A DNA stretch of 64,000 nt, from the NCBI RefSeq assembly GCF_000001735.4, contig NC_003076.8, forward strand, positions 20,339,835 through 20,403,834, read 5' to 3'. The stretch's first letter is position 1, and each line of letters begins with the position of its first letter. The stretch is from Arabidopsis thaliana. Its lineage: Eukaryota; Streptophyta; Magnoliopsida; Brassicales; Brassicaceae. Positions 11,327 to 23,639 of this stretch are shown here, piece by piece. The notes below the pieces were generated by a model. That model was not told the origin of the DNA. It ran no database searches and saw only the letters and a program-made list of their open reading frames with translations. Position numbers and translations under genes: made by a program.

Positions 11327-11426
11327 AATGTTTTAGAAACCGGACCAGATACCGGTTCATCCCAATTTCAGCCACATGAACGATTCTTGGTCTGCAGGAC
11401 CGGACCGGTCCGGTTTTTAAAACATT
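11327..11426. mobile_element. 100-bp foldback/MITE-like element with 20-bp terminal inverted repeats
   Basis: The left end (11327-11346, AATGTTTTAGAAACCGGACC) and the complement of the right end (11407-11426) agree at 19 of 20 positions. A further perfect 16-base palindrome (ACCGGACCGGTCCGGT, 11399-11414) overlaps the right arm, and ACCGGTTC lies just inside the left. GC content is far above its surroundings. CCGG-rich foldbacks of this kind are dispersed in Brassicaceae genomes; no coding capacity and no clear target duplication. Confidence 0.6.
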
Positions 11427-11530
11427 ACAAAAATAATTTTATATGCGTAATAAAAAAATGAAGGAACAAAACTGTAATGTTCGTCTCGGGAGACACAATC
11501 CAGAAACGAAACGCCTTTTGTGAGAGAGAG

Positions 11531-11565
11531 AAGAGAAGAGAAGAGAAGAGAAGAGAAGAGAAGAG
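11531..11565. repeat. (AAGAG)7 microsatellite
   Basis: Seven perfect AAGAG units, extended on the left by GAGAG. It sits about 190 bases before the PAT09 ATG, probably in its promoter or leader. GA-rich runs here are common in Arabidopsis leaders. Confidence 0.9.
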
Positions 11566-11756
11566 ATCGCACCACACAAAAACTACAATTTTGTTTTGGA
11601 AATTACTCTCACCCACCTGAATTTTGTTGCTAGAGAGACAACACTTAGGTTTTGGGCGGAGTTCTGATGTGAAATGAATCGGCGTAGAAAATTTTCAGGA
11701 TCCTCCAATTCGTCAGAGAGTGTAGCGAGGAGTGTCTGATCCGTTCGCTGATTCTA

Positions 11757-14290
11757 ATGGCTGGACGGGTCTTCGAAGCCTGGAAGGGAAGTAATGTAAG
11801 CTTTTCTTTTTCTTTCTTAAGGCGTCTCGATTTCGCTTTACTCTTTTCCCTTTTCTGGAATCTACATTTAGGTTTTCTTAAAGGCGACATTTTTATGACT
11901 TCACTGTCCTAGTTTTAAGAAAAATAATTGCAGAGAAGAATGTTCTGAGTGGATTTGTTGTTTTGATGAGAACAATGTGGACATTTTTGAGGGAAATTGT
12001 ACTTTTGTGTGAAGAAATTAGTATCATCATATTCAATTAGATTACATTGGTGAGCTTTATTGGATTCGACTGTATATGTTGAATTTGGTGGCTTTAAATT
12101 TCGAATCTTTTTCAACTCTATCACTGTTGATAGTGTCATTTATTGTTATCATTGCGAAGATCTAAGTTTGAACATATATACCGTATTTGTTAGATTTGGT
12201 TTGGTTCCATGCTGATGCATCACCATATTTACAACATTGATGAGCTTTCTATTCACTATTGGTTCACTCTCCAAGCATGAACTTGCATTTTTGGTGAACT
12301 CTATCAGTCTATTGTCAGATTTTGTTCAATGGAACCCATTACCACTTGTGAATGTAGCTTTTGATGCAATGCTCTATGCTGTATTTATTCTGAACATGAT
12401 GATCATCTTCTCTTTTGTTGGTCTTTTGCAGAAGTTTCTGTTTGGTGGGAGATTGATATTTGGGCCAGATGCTTGGTCTATTCCTTTTACCTTCCTGCTC
12501 ATCATAACTCCCGTTTGTTTCTTTTCTGTATTTGTTGCAACACATCTTCGCCGCGAGCTCTTACCAAACAATGCGGGACATGTGTTCTTAGTGGCAGGAG
12601 TTCTATTTACTGTCTTTGTAAGTTTTCTCCAATGCCCATTTGATATTTGATTTCTTGTTCACATGTATCTTGTATACCTTATAATCTTATCATGGGATAT
12701 TATAGGATCTTATCAACTCTTTTATAAGTTTTGAATGTTGATTATATACATGCATTATAGTATGATTCACTTGTAATTATACGACAATAAGTTAAAAATC
12801 TTACCAAAATTTTGAAATCACACCTCAATAACATGTATCTTACTGTGTTTCTTGTTATGTTCTTTCCTCTAGCTTAGATATAAAGTTTGAAGTATTATTT
12901 TGAATGTTGTCACTTTTTGTGTGGCTTTTGGATTATGCTTTTTTTGGGCAGGTTTATTATTCTTCCTTCATTTATGTTTTTTTTAAAATCATGTAAATAC
13001 TTAATAGGTACTGATCCTTCTCTTCCTCACTTCTGCGCGGGATCCTGGAATCGTTCCAAGAAATTCGCATCCGCCAGAGGAAGAACTATGCTATGATACA
13101 ACTGTATCAAGTGATGGAAGACAAACACCCACTGTTCAAATTCCTAGGACGAAGGAAGTCATGGTTTATGGCGTTTCTGTTAGAGTTAAATATTGTGATA
13201 CATGCATGCTTTATCGGCCTCCTCGATGCTCCCATTGTTCCATTTGCAACAACTGTGTTGAGCGCTTTGATCATCATTGCCCTTGGGTAGGCCAATGCAT
13301 TGGAGTGGTAAGCTGATTCAAAAGCATATTAAACTGGGAAGATATGCAGTTCATAAGTTCTTATAAGCAGAAAAATGTGCAGGATTTTCTATAAAAGGAT
13401 TTCATATTTTGAGGATCTGGTTTTTCTAGTTGTTGACAAAACTGTGAACTTTAATTTTCCATCTTGACATTTTGTTTTGTGTGTGTTGTGGGCAGAGAAA
13501 CTATAGGTACTTCTTTATGTTTGTTTCTTCGGCAACTATTCTCTGCATCTACATTTTTTCGATGTCGGCATTATACATCAAGGTTCTGATGGATAACCAT
13601 CAAGGTACTGTGTGGAGGGCAATGCGAGAATCACCCTGGGCGGTTATGCTGATGATATATTGCTTTATTTCCCTGTGGTTTGTTGGAGGGCTTACTGGGT
13701 TTCACTTGTACCTCATTAGCACAAACCAGGTTAGTTTTGTTCTGCTCAGGGTATGCGTTGTGTAAATTGTGTCCTATCTGATACCCAACATTTCAATTTT
13801 TCAGACGACCTATGAGAATTTCCGGTACAGATCAGACAATAGAATCAACGTTTATAACCGTGGGTGTTCAAACAATTTTTTTGAGACATTTTGCTCAAAA
13901 GTTAAACCCTCAAGGAATGACTTCAGAGCGTTCATCAAAGAAGAACCTCCAAGGAATATTACATTGGCTACCACATGGGAACGACCAGAAGAAGCAGATG
14001 AAGAAAACAGGGAGGAACGGCGCCAGAAGGTGGAAGACGATCTAGACATCGATGAAGATGTTATGAAACTGCAGCAGCGTTTAAATGACGAAGAGGGCAG
14101 CGATACAGCGCATCACAAGATCGATATTGACCAAATGAGAATCGGGTCTAATGAGAGAGCGCCAACAATTCGATCAGAAGCCAGGCATGGAAACTGGGGA
14201 GCAAGAAGCAATGCACAGGAGGAGGACGTAATTGCTGGTTCTTCAGTAAGAGAAAGTAGAAGCTATGCAGCTGCAGAGGAGGGACGGTGA
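11757..14290 (+). CDS. PAT09: DHHC-type protein S-acyltransferase
   Basis: Five exons: 11757-11795, 12432-12617, 13008-13307, 13496-13729 and 13805-14290; 414 residues. Starts [13 protein letters not shown]. Two membrane segments fall about 30-90, then DPG (87-89), the cysteine-rich domain with [20 protein letters not shown] and the DHHC active site at 163-166 (Cys166 carries the acyl intermediate), two more membrane segments (about 185-250) and TTYE at 254-257. The last about 140 residues are charged, acidic and probably cytosolic. The enzyme moves palmitate from acyl-CoA to cysteines of membrane proteins; location and substrates are not evident from sequence. All signature motifs are intact. 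The symbol follows recalled Arabidopsis numbering. Confidence 0.93.
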
Positions 14291-14299
14291 TGAGTGAAC

Positions 14300-14825
14300 G
14301 ATGGTAGTAGGGTAATTATTTTGAAGCTTTTTCTTTCTTACTAAGTTTTTATTGTTTTCAATTTTTCATTATTTTGTGGGTTTGGTTTGATTTGGGAGTT
14401 GTGAACACTATTTGTGAATAAGTTTAGTGTAAGCTTGGGTAGAGGTCGAATTAAGTTATAAGTAATCAACTTTTTGAATGTTTTGCCGTGATGATGATTT
14501 CTAATGATGATTTAGGTTACTCTGGTTTTTGCCTTAAAATAGACAGAACCACAGTTTTATTTTACTGTTTTTCTTTCTAAATAAAGAAAGGCGATAAGAT
14601 TGAATATTTTTGTCCCCTGACCAAAGTTATAGGAACCATGACAATGATCTATTTATAGAGACCGTTCAAACTGAGAACACACTAAATTTTTTACATTCTT
14701 AAATTAGACTTGCCATTTTGGTATATATATGACCCAAAGTGATATTGCCTCAACCAACAAAAGCTAAAACCAAAATCCGATTTCCCCATACTTAGAGGTC
14801 AAGAGAAATAAAATATTTTTCCGGC
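14300..14825. other. Spacer: PAT09 3' end and first PMEI promoter
   Basis: AT-rich. A TATA-like run (14722-14730) lies about 105 bases before the first PMEI ATG. Nothing else recognised. Confidence 0.5.
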
Positions 14826-14831
14826 GACGCA

Positions 14832-15615
14832 ATGGCTTCTTACTCCGGTTGTTTCTTCGTCGTTACTTTGGCAGTTCTGTCACAATTTCTCTTAGCCCCA
14901 GCTTCAGCCTTGGTCAACAGGGAATACATCGATTCCAATTGCCAAAGAGTCAAAAACAAAGCCTTCTGCATCCAAACTTTGACCACCTATCCTCCTGCCG
15001 CTGCTGCCACCGGCCTGGTACTGATCATCTAAACACATAGTTATTCAGTAATAATTCTAAACTAAAACACATCTACATAGCTTTTGATGGTTTGTTTCGA
15101 TAAGCGTCTATGGCAACATCATTTAAAAGGAATTCAATGGAAAAAGTGTGAAGAACCAACCATTTGTTTTAAGAAGTTTTTATAGGTGTTTAAAAAGTTC
15201 ATTAAAACTTTGAAATTGCTTATGTTTTAATCTGTAGTTACCATTGGCTGAGGCCGTGGTTGGCCTTGCAATATCCCACTGCGAGAAGACAGCTGGTTTC
15301 GCAGCAGAGACAGCCAAAAAGGACGCAACATTGAAGACTCAGTTCAACGAGTGCCACGACGCCTATGTTGGTATTTTGGCGTCTCTAAAGAGCGCTCTAC
15401 TGGAACTCAAGGACTCACCAGACACTGCCAACTACGACGTCATGGTTTCTGGCGATGATACAAGGCGTGTGAAGGGTTTGGTCGAGAAAAACACTGACAC
15501 TGCTTCCAAGACGCTTATGGAGATGACACTGCAGATGGAGCAGCTTCTTGATCTCGCTGCTGGAGCCACCGATGCTGCTGACGACGACGATGAGAACTTA
15601 CATCGTCGTGCTTGA
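14832..15615 (+). CDS. Invertase/pectin methylesterase inhibitor-like protein, array copy 1
   Basis: Two exons, 14832-15017 and 15238-15615; 187 residues with a phase-0 intron after ATGL, as in every copy of the array. A signal peptide (MASYSGCFFVVTLAVLSQFL to ASA) directs secretion. The four-helix PMEI fold begins YIDSNCQRVKNKAFCIQTL, with the first cysteine pair. The third cysteine is present (NECHDAY) but the fourth position is serine (VMVSGDD), so the second disulfide cannot form normally; an extra cysteine occurs in ISHCEKT. The tail is longer and acidic (DDDDENLHRRA). Family members bind and inhibit pectin methylesterase or invertase in the cell wall; the target is not predictable. Confidence 0.9.
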
Positions 15616-15619
15616 AGTT

Positions 15620-17225
15620 TGAAACTAAGTTGGGTTTTGTTTTCGGTTTTCGGTTTACTTTTGTTATAAAAAAATATGAATGGATTCAAATGACATATAT
15701 ATAAATTTTTATATGTCACTGTCACTGATAATTGAATCTTAGGATAATTTCAAATTGTAATATTTGTTAATTTCGAAGCAAGTAATTTCTATACATGCGA
15801 GCATAAATACGTGAGAGCTATTAACTTGAGATTTTAGGTTTGGGAATTTAATGGAAAGTGCCTAATTTAACCAAAAAAAAACGTTTGCTAAATACAGTAA
15901 TTTAAGTTTAAAAAATATTTGGAAGACAAAAATATTCAATTTTATATCCAGTTGAAATTAAGAGATTTTAAAGACATATATCATACGCAAATCATCTCCA
16001 GTTCGAAAGAACATACTTTGAAATAAAATTTGAGTCATTAATCTTATAAGATATTAAATATTGTCCACCAAAAGTAGAAAATACTATTATCCTTAATAAT
16101 TTGTATACCTACATTAATTTGTCTACGAAAAAATTAGTTACCATTTTCCTTCTAGAAACAAAAATTATCCGTCCAGAAATTCCATAAATCTTAACTGGAC
16201 ATCTCGCCAAAAGGACCTCTAATTAACATTACTTATCATAAAACTAAGTAAAGCTTCAGTTTCATGTTGGAAAAGTAGGAATGGTGGTGGTACAACGAAT
16301 AAATCTGGAATTATTTGATTCATACATTTATAAAGTTAATAAAAATTTTGGGTTATTCAATTAATACAAAAGAATCTATGATTATTATTGAATTATATAT
16401 TTATTTTATTGGTTTAAGACTTTTTATACGTTTCTTCACAAAATCAAGTCATAAAAGTATCATCAAATATACAGATTGTTTGAATTTTTTTACAAGGTTA
16501 CAAAATAACTAATCAACAAGATTAAAAAGAACTCTATAAAAACAGTTTTGAATCTTTTATTTATTTATATTTTTATGACTTTCTTATAGTTATCAAAAAT
16601 TCTTGTAAACTAAAAACCAATAACGCCCCTAAGATTTATGATTATTGAAAGAAAATAAACAAAAATAGAAAAAGAAATAAAATCTGGCCGGAGAAGAGAG
16701 GATATGATGAAGTCATGAAAACTATATGGGGGTAAGAAAGAAAAAAATCTCATTTGAGTCATTAATGAGTTTTGGCCAAAGTTTTGTCAAAACTTACACA
16801 ATTTTTTCTTTCTATAAAAGTAGAAAACAACTTTTTCATATTTTAATAGAAGAATAAATCCACCATATCTTCCATGTCATGTGTTGTGTTTGTCCATGTT
16901 TCTTGGAAGAAAAAGTTATAATAATCATTCATTTCCACCTTACATATGTTTATTTATTTTATTTTTATATAAGCCTTAAATACGCCATTGATCTAATATT
17001 AGTGCCATTGCTCTAAAATTAGGTCTGTTATGGTTCATTCACCAAATTCTCCAAAAAAAAGCTAACAATAAGAAGATTGACCACATATTTTGATCCATCT
17101 TTACTTTTTAGTTTCTATACAGAGAATGAAAATCTGAAATTCTAAAGAGAGAGTAAATGGAAAGTAAAACTTAAAGATTCGCTAATTTTGAAACAAATGG
17201 GCATGGGGGTAGTATCTAACATACT
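15620..17225. other. AT-rich spacer between PMEI copies 1 and 2
   Basis: No gene or recognisable element. Very AT-rich with short homopolymer runs. The last 60 bases resemble the promoter-proximal region of copy 3 (see regulatory entry). Confidence 0.5.
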
Positions 17226-17234
17226 TGCAAGTAT

Positions 17235-17291
17235 TATATAAACCTAACCACAATTGATGAACAATACAATACCAAAATCTGAATTCTAACG
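17235..17291 (+). promoter_or_regulatory. TATA box and leader of PMEI copy 2, shared with copy 3
   Basis: TATATAAA (17235-17242) precedes CCACAATTGATGAACAAT, then ACAATACCAAAATCTGAATT and CTAACGATGG at the start codon. The same string precedes copy 3 at 20149-20200 with only a two-base and a three-base difference, so leader and coding region were duplicated together. Confidence 0.7.
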
Positions 17292-18273
17292 ATGGCTTCT
17301 CCCTCCAACTATTTTTTCCTAGTTTCTCTTGCAGTTCTGTTACCATTTCTCATAATCTTTGCTTCGGCCACAACTTACATTGACGCCATATGTCAAAGTG
17401 TTACCGACAAAGCCTTCTGCGCCAAAACTTTGAACGCATACCCTGCCGCGGGCTCTGCCACCAGCCAGGTACTAATATATATCTTCCAAAACCAATAGAT
17501 ATAACACTTGTGGTTGGGAAAAATAAAAAATATATCATTTGTTACTTTCCAAAGGTTATAGAAAACAAAAAAAAGGTTATAGTTTCGTGATCAGTTACAT
17601 TTTTTCTTAAACGAAATCTTTTTATTTTTTTGAAAGAATGTAAAAATTAAAAAAAAATTGTTTTAAGGTTTTTTTTTCTTATTTCTTAGATTATTTGTTT
17701 TTTCCTCCTTAAATTATAATCAACAGTTTGGAGTTATGGTTTTAAGTTGAATCAAACATATGGTGTTATCATAAAGGTGTTTTGAAAAACCTAAAGATCA
17801 GGATTGAAAATGCATTTAGGATTCCAAAATCACAATTTTGTAATATCAAGTACTCATGTCTCTTTCTCAATCATAGAGTCATAGACAGATGATTCCTTTT
17901 TCTTCTTTCTTTCAATTTGTAGTTTCAAGCAGCTACGGCCACGCTCAACCTAGCCATTTCTTATGCCGATAAGTCTGCGGGTTTCACCGGAAATGCGGCA
18001 AAGGAGAATCCAACCTTGAAGACGCAATTTGCAGCGAGTCAAGATGCCTTTGTGACCATTAGCAAGTCTCTCAAGAGTGCTGCTTCGGAACTCAAGATAT
18101 CGCCAGACACTGCCAACTATGATGTCATGGTTTGTAGTGACAGCATAGCGACGGTGAAGAATTTGGTAGAGAAAAATACAGACAATTCGTCAAAGACTGT
18201 TATGACGATGACATTGATGATGGAGAAACTTCTTACAATCGCCGTTGGAGCCACTGTCGCTGTTGGCGGATAA
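17292..18273 (+). CDS. Invertase/pectin methylesterase inhibitor-like protein, array copy 2
   Basis: Exons 17292-17468 and 17923-18273; 175 residues. A signal peptide (MASPSNYFFLVSLAVLLPFL to ASA) is followed by TTYIDAICQSVTDKAFCAKT with the first cysteine pair. The third family cysteine is replaced by serine (QFAASQDAF) while the fourth is kept (VMVCSDS), leaving an unpaired cysteine. It ends in VGATVAVGG. Closest in sequence to copy 3, with which it shares the promoter-proximal region. Presumed secreted inhibitor; activity may differ because the second disulfide is missing. Confidence 0.9.
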
Positions 18274-18279
18274 AGACAA

Positions 18280-20130
18280 CGATAATTAAGAACATGTACA
18301 TACCATCTTTCGTTTTACCCTGGTTAAAGGTTGTGGTTATTTATTTTACGGTTTTTACCCAATAAAAAGATTGTGGTTATTTTACTTCTTTATGATGCAA
18401 TGTTTTGTTTTCAAGATCCATACATTTTTTCTTTCGATGGAACATCTGTATGTGATGAAAACTTGCTTAGTGAATTTTAAGATGATTTGGAAAAATCTAA
18501 GGACCATTATATGTTATTGGGATCATTGATTTTAATTATTCTCGAAATTATGTGATTCGTTTAATGGTTTTTAATTACTAGTTGAAATCTGATTTTCAAT
18601 TAAGAAAATGTTATTCATGTAGTGATTTATCATTAAGGTTTTGATTTACATGTATTTCAAAAGAATGTGAACTTAAAAATACAAAAACTTATTAAATCCG
18701 AGGATAAATCATCTTACTTCGAAATTCATATATTTAATCTTAAAATCATTGATGATTTCCAAATTGTACGTGTACATATCCAAGAGGAGCTTACTGGTAG
18801 AAAGATTTAGAATGATTTTTTTTTTTGTTTTGGGATTCCAGATTTACATTACTTTATGAATTCTAAGATTTTTTAGTAAAATCTACTGTTACTGATTTCA
18901 TAACTTTTAAATTTCATTGATTTTTTTTATTATTAGTAACCAATCATGGAGTTATTTTTTAATTAATGTGGACAAAAAAATCTTTTCTTACTCAAAAAGT
19001 TTGGTTATCATTAATTATAGTTCTATTAAGATATACAGTAGTTTGATTATTGACATAAGAATTCTTACAATTTTATAAATTAAACTTAACTTTAGAATTC
19101 AAGGCAGTTAGTCACTGTATAAAACTAACCCTTCATGGGGACTTATTCACACGTTTTTTCTAAAAATTCATGCATCAGTCTTCCTCTTGATGCGCTCTTT
19201 AGAGTTAAAGCTTTCTCTGGGCCTCGAGAACCTCGTCTCACTCATTTTTGACCATCTTTTTTGTCATTATACTTATGGAAAAGAAAAACACCGTATTCTT
19301 ACTATTTTTTCACTATCATGATCACTAAAATGTGGGACACTACTGAAGAGCGAAGACCATATATAATTCTTTTGCTAGGTGTTACCAGTGAATATTTCCT
19401 AAGGTTTTTTCAATTCTTTTTGGTTTTAAACCATATTGGAGCGTCGGAGAGATTCCAAACTACCATATTTTGCTTATTTTTATAGAAATTACACATAAAT
19501 TAGTTTGTGTACACACGACTTAATCTTACTGAAACATAAATTACACAAATAACATTGTAAATAGAATGACAATCAATGTGTACTTTATTTGATATAAATA
19601 TGACTTCACGTTTTTTTATAACATTTTATGATTTTGGTAAAACAAACAAAGTCCAACAATAATAATATTATAAATGTTTGGAAAGAATTAATTATATATT
19701 AGAATATTGGTTACCAATTATAGCCTAATAATAAGAACTGGTCACAGATTATCCATATGTACTTTTTTAACTTCATGAAAATATAGAATTATAAAAAAAA
19801 AAGAGTAAATGGAATCGTTGCCAATTTTGAAGCATGTGACTATGTGAGTAAGAGGTAGTATTTAATATGCATCCAAAGTATTAATAATCTATATAGAGAG
19901 TAAAAATGATAATGTGATGAGAGTTTAGGAATTGGAAGAAGTTATATTTACTATCATAATAGTAAGCTTTGGGTTACATACTTACATATGTTTATATAGT
20001 AAAATGGTTTCCTAAACTAAGATAGAACTAAATCTTTACATATCAATATAATAAATATACTATATCTTCATATTAACTTCTGGATCTTCTATATCCTTCT
20101 ACAGAAAATTTGAAATCATAAAGAGATAGT
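18280..20130. other. AT-rich spacer between PMEI copies 2 and 3
   Basis: No gene seen. A GC-richer patch at about 19120-19260 (around CTGGGCCTCGAGAACCTCGT) is unexplained. The part after 19800 is loosely similar to the copy-2 promoter. Confidence 0.45.
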
Positions 20131-20197
20131 ATTATATATACCAATGACCACAATTGATGAACAATGTACAATACCAAAATCTGAATTCTAACGAGGC

Positions 20198-21054
20198 ATG
20201 GCTTCTTCATCCTACGGCTTTGGTGTCGTGTATCTGGCGGTTCTGTTACCATGTCTCTTAGTCCCTGCTTCGGCCACAAAGTATATCGACGCCATATGCC
20301 ATCTTGTTTCCGACAAAGCCTTCTGCACCAAAACCTTGAATGCTTACCCTCCCGCGACTTCTGCCACCAGCACGGTACTAATATATATACACCAAAAGTA
20401 ATAGATAGAAATACATCACTTGTTACTTTCCAAATGTTTTGGTTGCTCGATCAATTATTTATTTTTTTTCTTAAAAAGTTTGTTCTACGTTTTTTCCTTA
20501 AATTATCAATTTAACTTTTGAAGTTATGGTTTAAATTTTAAATATATATACATGGTTTTCTTATAAAGTGTAATGAAAATCCTACAGGTTTAGAATTGAA
20601 ATGTGGTTATAAAATAAAATCATAATTTCGTAATTGCAAGTATATATGTTCATGTCTCAAACTAAATCATTGATACATAATTTATTATTATTTTAATCTA
20701 TAGTTCGAAGCGGCTGTGGCCACGCTTCACCTAGGAGTGTCTTATGCCAATAACGCTGCGGGTTTCGCCGGAGAAGCGGCAAAGGAAAATCCGCAGTTGA
20801 AGGAGAAGTTTGATGCATGTCAACTTGAACTTGCGCTCATTAGCAGGGGTCTCAAGAACGCTTCGGAGGAACTCTATGATGACACTGCGTACTTTGACGT
20901 CACGGATTGTCTCGACAACATAGCGACGATGAAGAATTTGGTCGGGAAAAATACAGACAAGGCTTCGAAAACTATCATAACGATGACATTGATGTTGGAG
21001 AATTTTATCTTTCTCGCCATTGGAGCCACCTCAACTATTGATATTAAAACATAA
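20198..21054 (+). CDS. Invertase/pectin methylesterase inhibitor-like protein, array copy 3
   Basis: Exons 20198-20374 and 20704-21054; 175 residues. A signal peptide (MASSSYGFGVVYLAVLLPCL to ASA) is followed by TKYIDAICHLVSDKAFCTKT with the first cysteine pair; the second pair is intact (DACQLEL and VTDCLDN). The C-terminal end (ATSTIDIKT) differs from the LGG/VGG ends of copies 2, 4 and 5. It is one of two copies keeping all four fold-defining cysteines, so one of the best candidates for a classical inhibitor. Confidence 0.9.
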
Positions 21055-21059
21055 GACTT

Positions 21060-22690
21060 TCTGAAGGATATACCATATGACATTCTAGGATCTGTTAATA
21101 AACCTTCTGATAATTATAAAATAATTAAAAATTCATGAATCTCTAGTATTCATCTATATATTTTTTCCAAAATTCATAAACATTCTTTTCTTATAAACAT
21201 TTTTTTTCCAAAATTCATAAACATTCATAAAATTCAATGAAAAAGAAAAGAATGATATTGATCTTTCTCTTTTTAAAAAAATAATAACAAAATCCAAAAA
21301 AAGAAGAAGGAAAAAGTAAATAAACAGATAATGTAATCTTATTCTTTGTAATCAAAGTAACTTACTTTTAGAGGTCAAGAAATAAAAGTAACAAAAAATT
21401 ATCTATAAACATATAAAATTTTTTTATCCATTAACTAACTTAATTATCGAAGTCTTTGGAAATACAAACCCTTTAACAAAAAAAAAAGTCTTTGGAAATA
21501 CTAATTTAACAAGGTGATATAATTTTTTTAACTGTGTTCAATATTGGATAATAAATATCAGTTATTATTTTTCCAACATATTTTTATAGTTGATGGATAA
21601 ACAAAAGCCTAGTCTCTAGAAGGAACTAACTGGTTAATTAGTTCGTTCGTGCAATCACATACCAAAAGGCTTTTCCTTTTATACGGATTGATATGGCTTT
21701 TAATGATTCACCGATAGATTTTTGGGAGCCAGGTGTGGCAAAAGATCTGGCCCAGACCTGACTAATGACTATCTTTCCTTCCTTCTCCAGCTTTGAAGTA
21801 GTAAAGGCAAATGTAAGGATCACCCATTAGTGTGGCAGGCCGTTATTTATCCACCACGAGAACAGTTATAAGCATTGGCTAAATTCATGTTTCGCAAATC
21901 ATTGAAAAGAACGAAAAATGGATATCGGAAGAAAAGGGATAACAAAATAGATTTACAATTTTTTTTTCTCATTTCATTCTATTTACATTTTTATTTGATT
22001 TTTTTTAAAAGGTTTTTACTAATTATCCTAAGGGTAAATCATATTACTTCTTATATCATAAATAATATTTATTTGATATTTCCTTGAAGTTTTAAATATT
22101 TTGGCTTTGAAATAATATATAGTACTGGAAATTAGAAAATAAATAGAAAGTGGCAAGTAGAAAGCAGATAAAAGAGGGAATGATATACATTACGATCCAA
22201 TAACATATTGTTAATGCTAAACTTTTGGAAGGTATGTTTTTCTATTTAAAATTTTTAATGTATTTTGATTATACTATTTAGCAGCTGCTAGATTTTGCGA
22301 AATTAATTATTGTCATCTAAAGATTTTTGTCTATAATTATTTTTTCTCCAACCTAAGAAACTTTATGAAGTATATATAAATTCACTTTTATAGCATTTAA
22401 AGAATACTGATATATTTCTATCATAATCAAATTTTAGTAACTTGATCAAGAATAATATGAAAATATATTTTGTTGAACGAGATACCTTTGGCTCTCATCT
22501 TAAAGTTCGATAGGATAGAAAAGTATAAACGGAAATCTAAAAGATTGAGACCCACCTAATCTAATTCTACTATTTTTTCTAAAGCGTAGTGCCCCTCCTA
22601 TATGGCGCCTTCAAGATACATAAATAATATATGACTACAAATAACAACGGTAACGAGTCCATTCAAAAAAATCAAAAAGATTCTCCTGTG
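21060..22690. other. Spacer between PMEI copies 3 and 4
   Basis: Mostly AT-rich. Short tandem duplications occur (CCAAAATTCATAAACATTC near 21168 and 21208; AGTCTTTGGAAATAC near 21450 and 21488). A GC-richer island at 21610-21880 stands out and has a 61-codon minus-strand open frame (21823-21638) that I cannot assign. Confidence 0.5.
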
Positions 22691-22715
22691 AGGAAATGGC
22701 TTCTTTTTCGTTTCC

Positions 22716-23627
22716 ATGGCAGTTCTATCCGAAATTCTCTTTATCTCTTCTTCGGGCTTAACCTCCACAAAATATATTGATGCGCTATGCCAACATGTGG
22801 AAAACGGTACCTTCTGCATGCACATGTTGAGAGCCTATCCTCCCGCGGTTACTGCCACCGATTTGGTACTAATCTTTAAGACACATCTATTAAATTTCTC
22901 ATGTTTCTGTTTTAACCTTAAGAAAAAAAGGTACTGTATTACGTTTTCTCTTCTTTCTTTGATATCACACCAAAAGTTTACATGCAAAAGTTTCAGTTGA
23001 GTTCTTAAACTTATGATTTGATTTATCATTACACAATTATTCTTTCGCTCTTTTGGAATTAAAAAAATATTGTTTAGATTGTTAATTCACCTTTGCAAAG
23101 TTGATCATTTTTCTGCAAGCACTTGGACACTTGTAGGCAAAAGTTTTGCAAGATGTAACATAAACTTTTTATTTTGCAATTGTAGTTATCTTTATAATTT
23201 ATTTTCAGTTCATTAACATCAAATTTGTATGATTTTGTTTAGTAAACCATCAATAACTGTATTTTCTAATCTATAGTTTTCCCTGGCTAACATCGTGATC
23301 AACCTCGGCATATCCTACGCCAACAACACGGGGGCTTTTGCCGCCGAAGCGGCTAAGAAAGAGCCAACGTTGAAGGTGCAGTTCAAGTCATTCCAGCATG
23401 AATATGACGGTATTCAGTTGTATCTAAGAATGGCAAGGGGGGAGCTCAAGGAATCTCCAATGAGTGCAAACTATGACATTTTTCGTTGTACGGATATCAC
23501 TATGTACCTGAAGGATGTGGTCGGAGGAAACAGAGACAACACCTCTAAAACGTTCATGGATATGACATTGCAAATGGAGAACATTATCGATGTTGCCCTT
23601 GGAGCCACCGTAGCTCTTGGCGGGTGA
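22716..23627 (+). CDS. Invertase/pectin methylesterase inhibitor-like protein, array copy 4, with altered start
   Basis: Exons 22716-22865 and 23277-23627; 166 residues if translation starts at 22716 (MAVLSEILFISSSGLTSTKY). The ancestral start is still visible at 22696 (ATGGCTTCT, as in the sister copies), but about 16 bases are missing after it, so that ATG now opens a 21-residue frame ending at 22761. The usable ATG lies where sisters have LAVL, and the signal peptide is shortened and less hydrophobic. The first cysteine pair is present (ALCQHVENGTFCMHM); the third cysteine is phenylalanine (KSFQHEY); the fourth is kept (FRCTDIT). Secretion and folding are both doubtful: a gene on its way to pseudogene, or altered in role. 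Confidence 0.8.
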
Positions 23628-23639
23628 ATATGAATCGTG

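Larger units (their letters stand above)
10960..11640. other. Spacer between SACL2 and PAT09
   Basis: Holds the SACL2 3' end, a small foldback element (11327-11426), a pentanucleotide run (11531-11565) and the PAT09 promoter. No gene seen. Confidence 0.6.

Noticed and set aside
12237-12431. ATG-initiated frame upstream of PAT09 exon 2
   Set aside because: Intron sequence; the ATG at 11757 plus exon 2 at 12432 gives the family N terminus.
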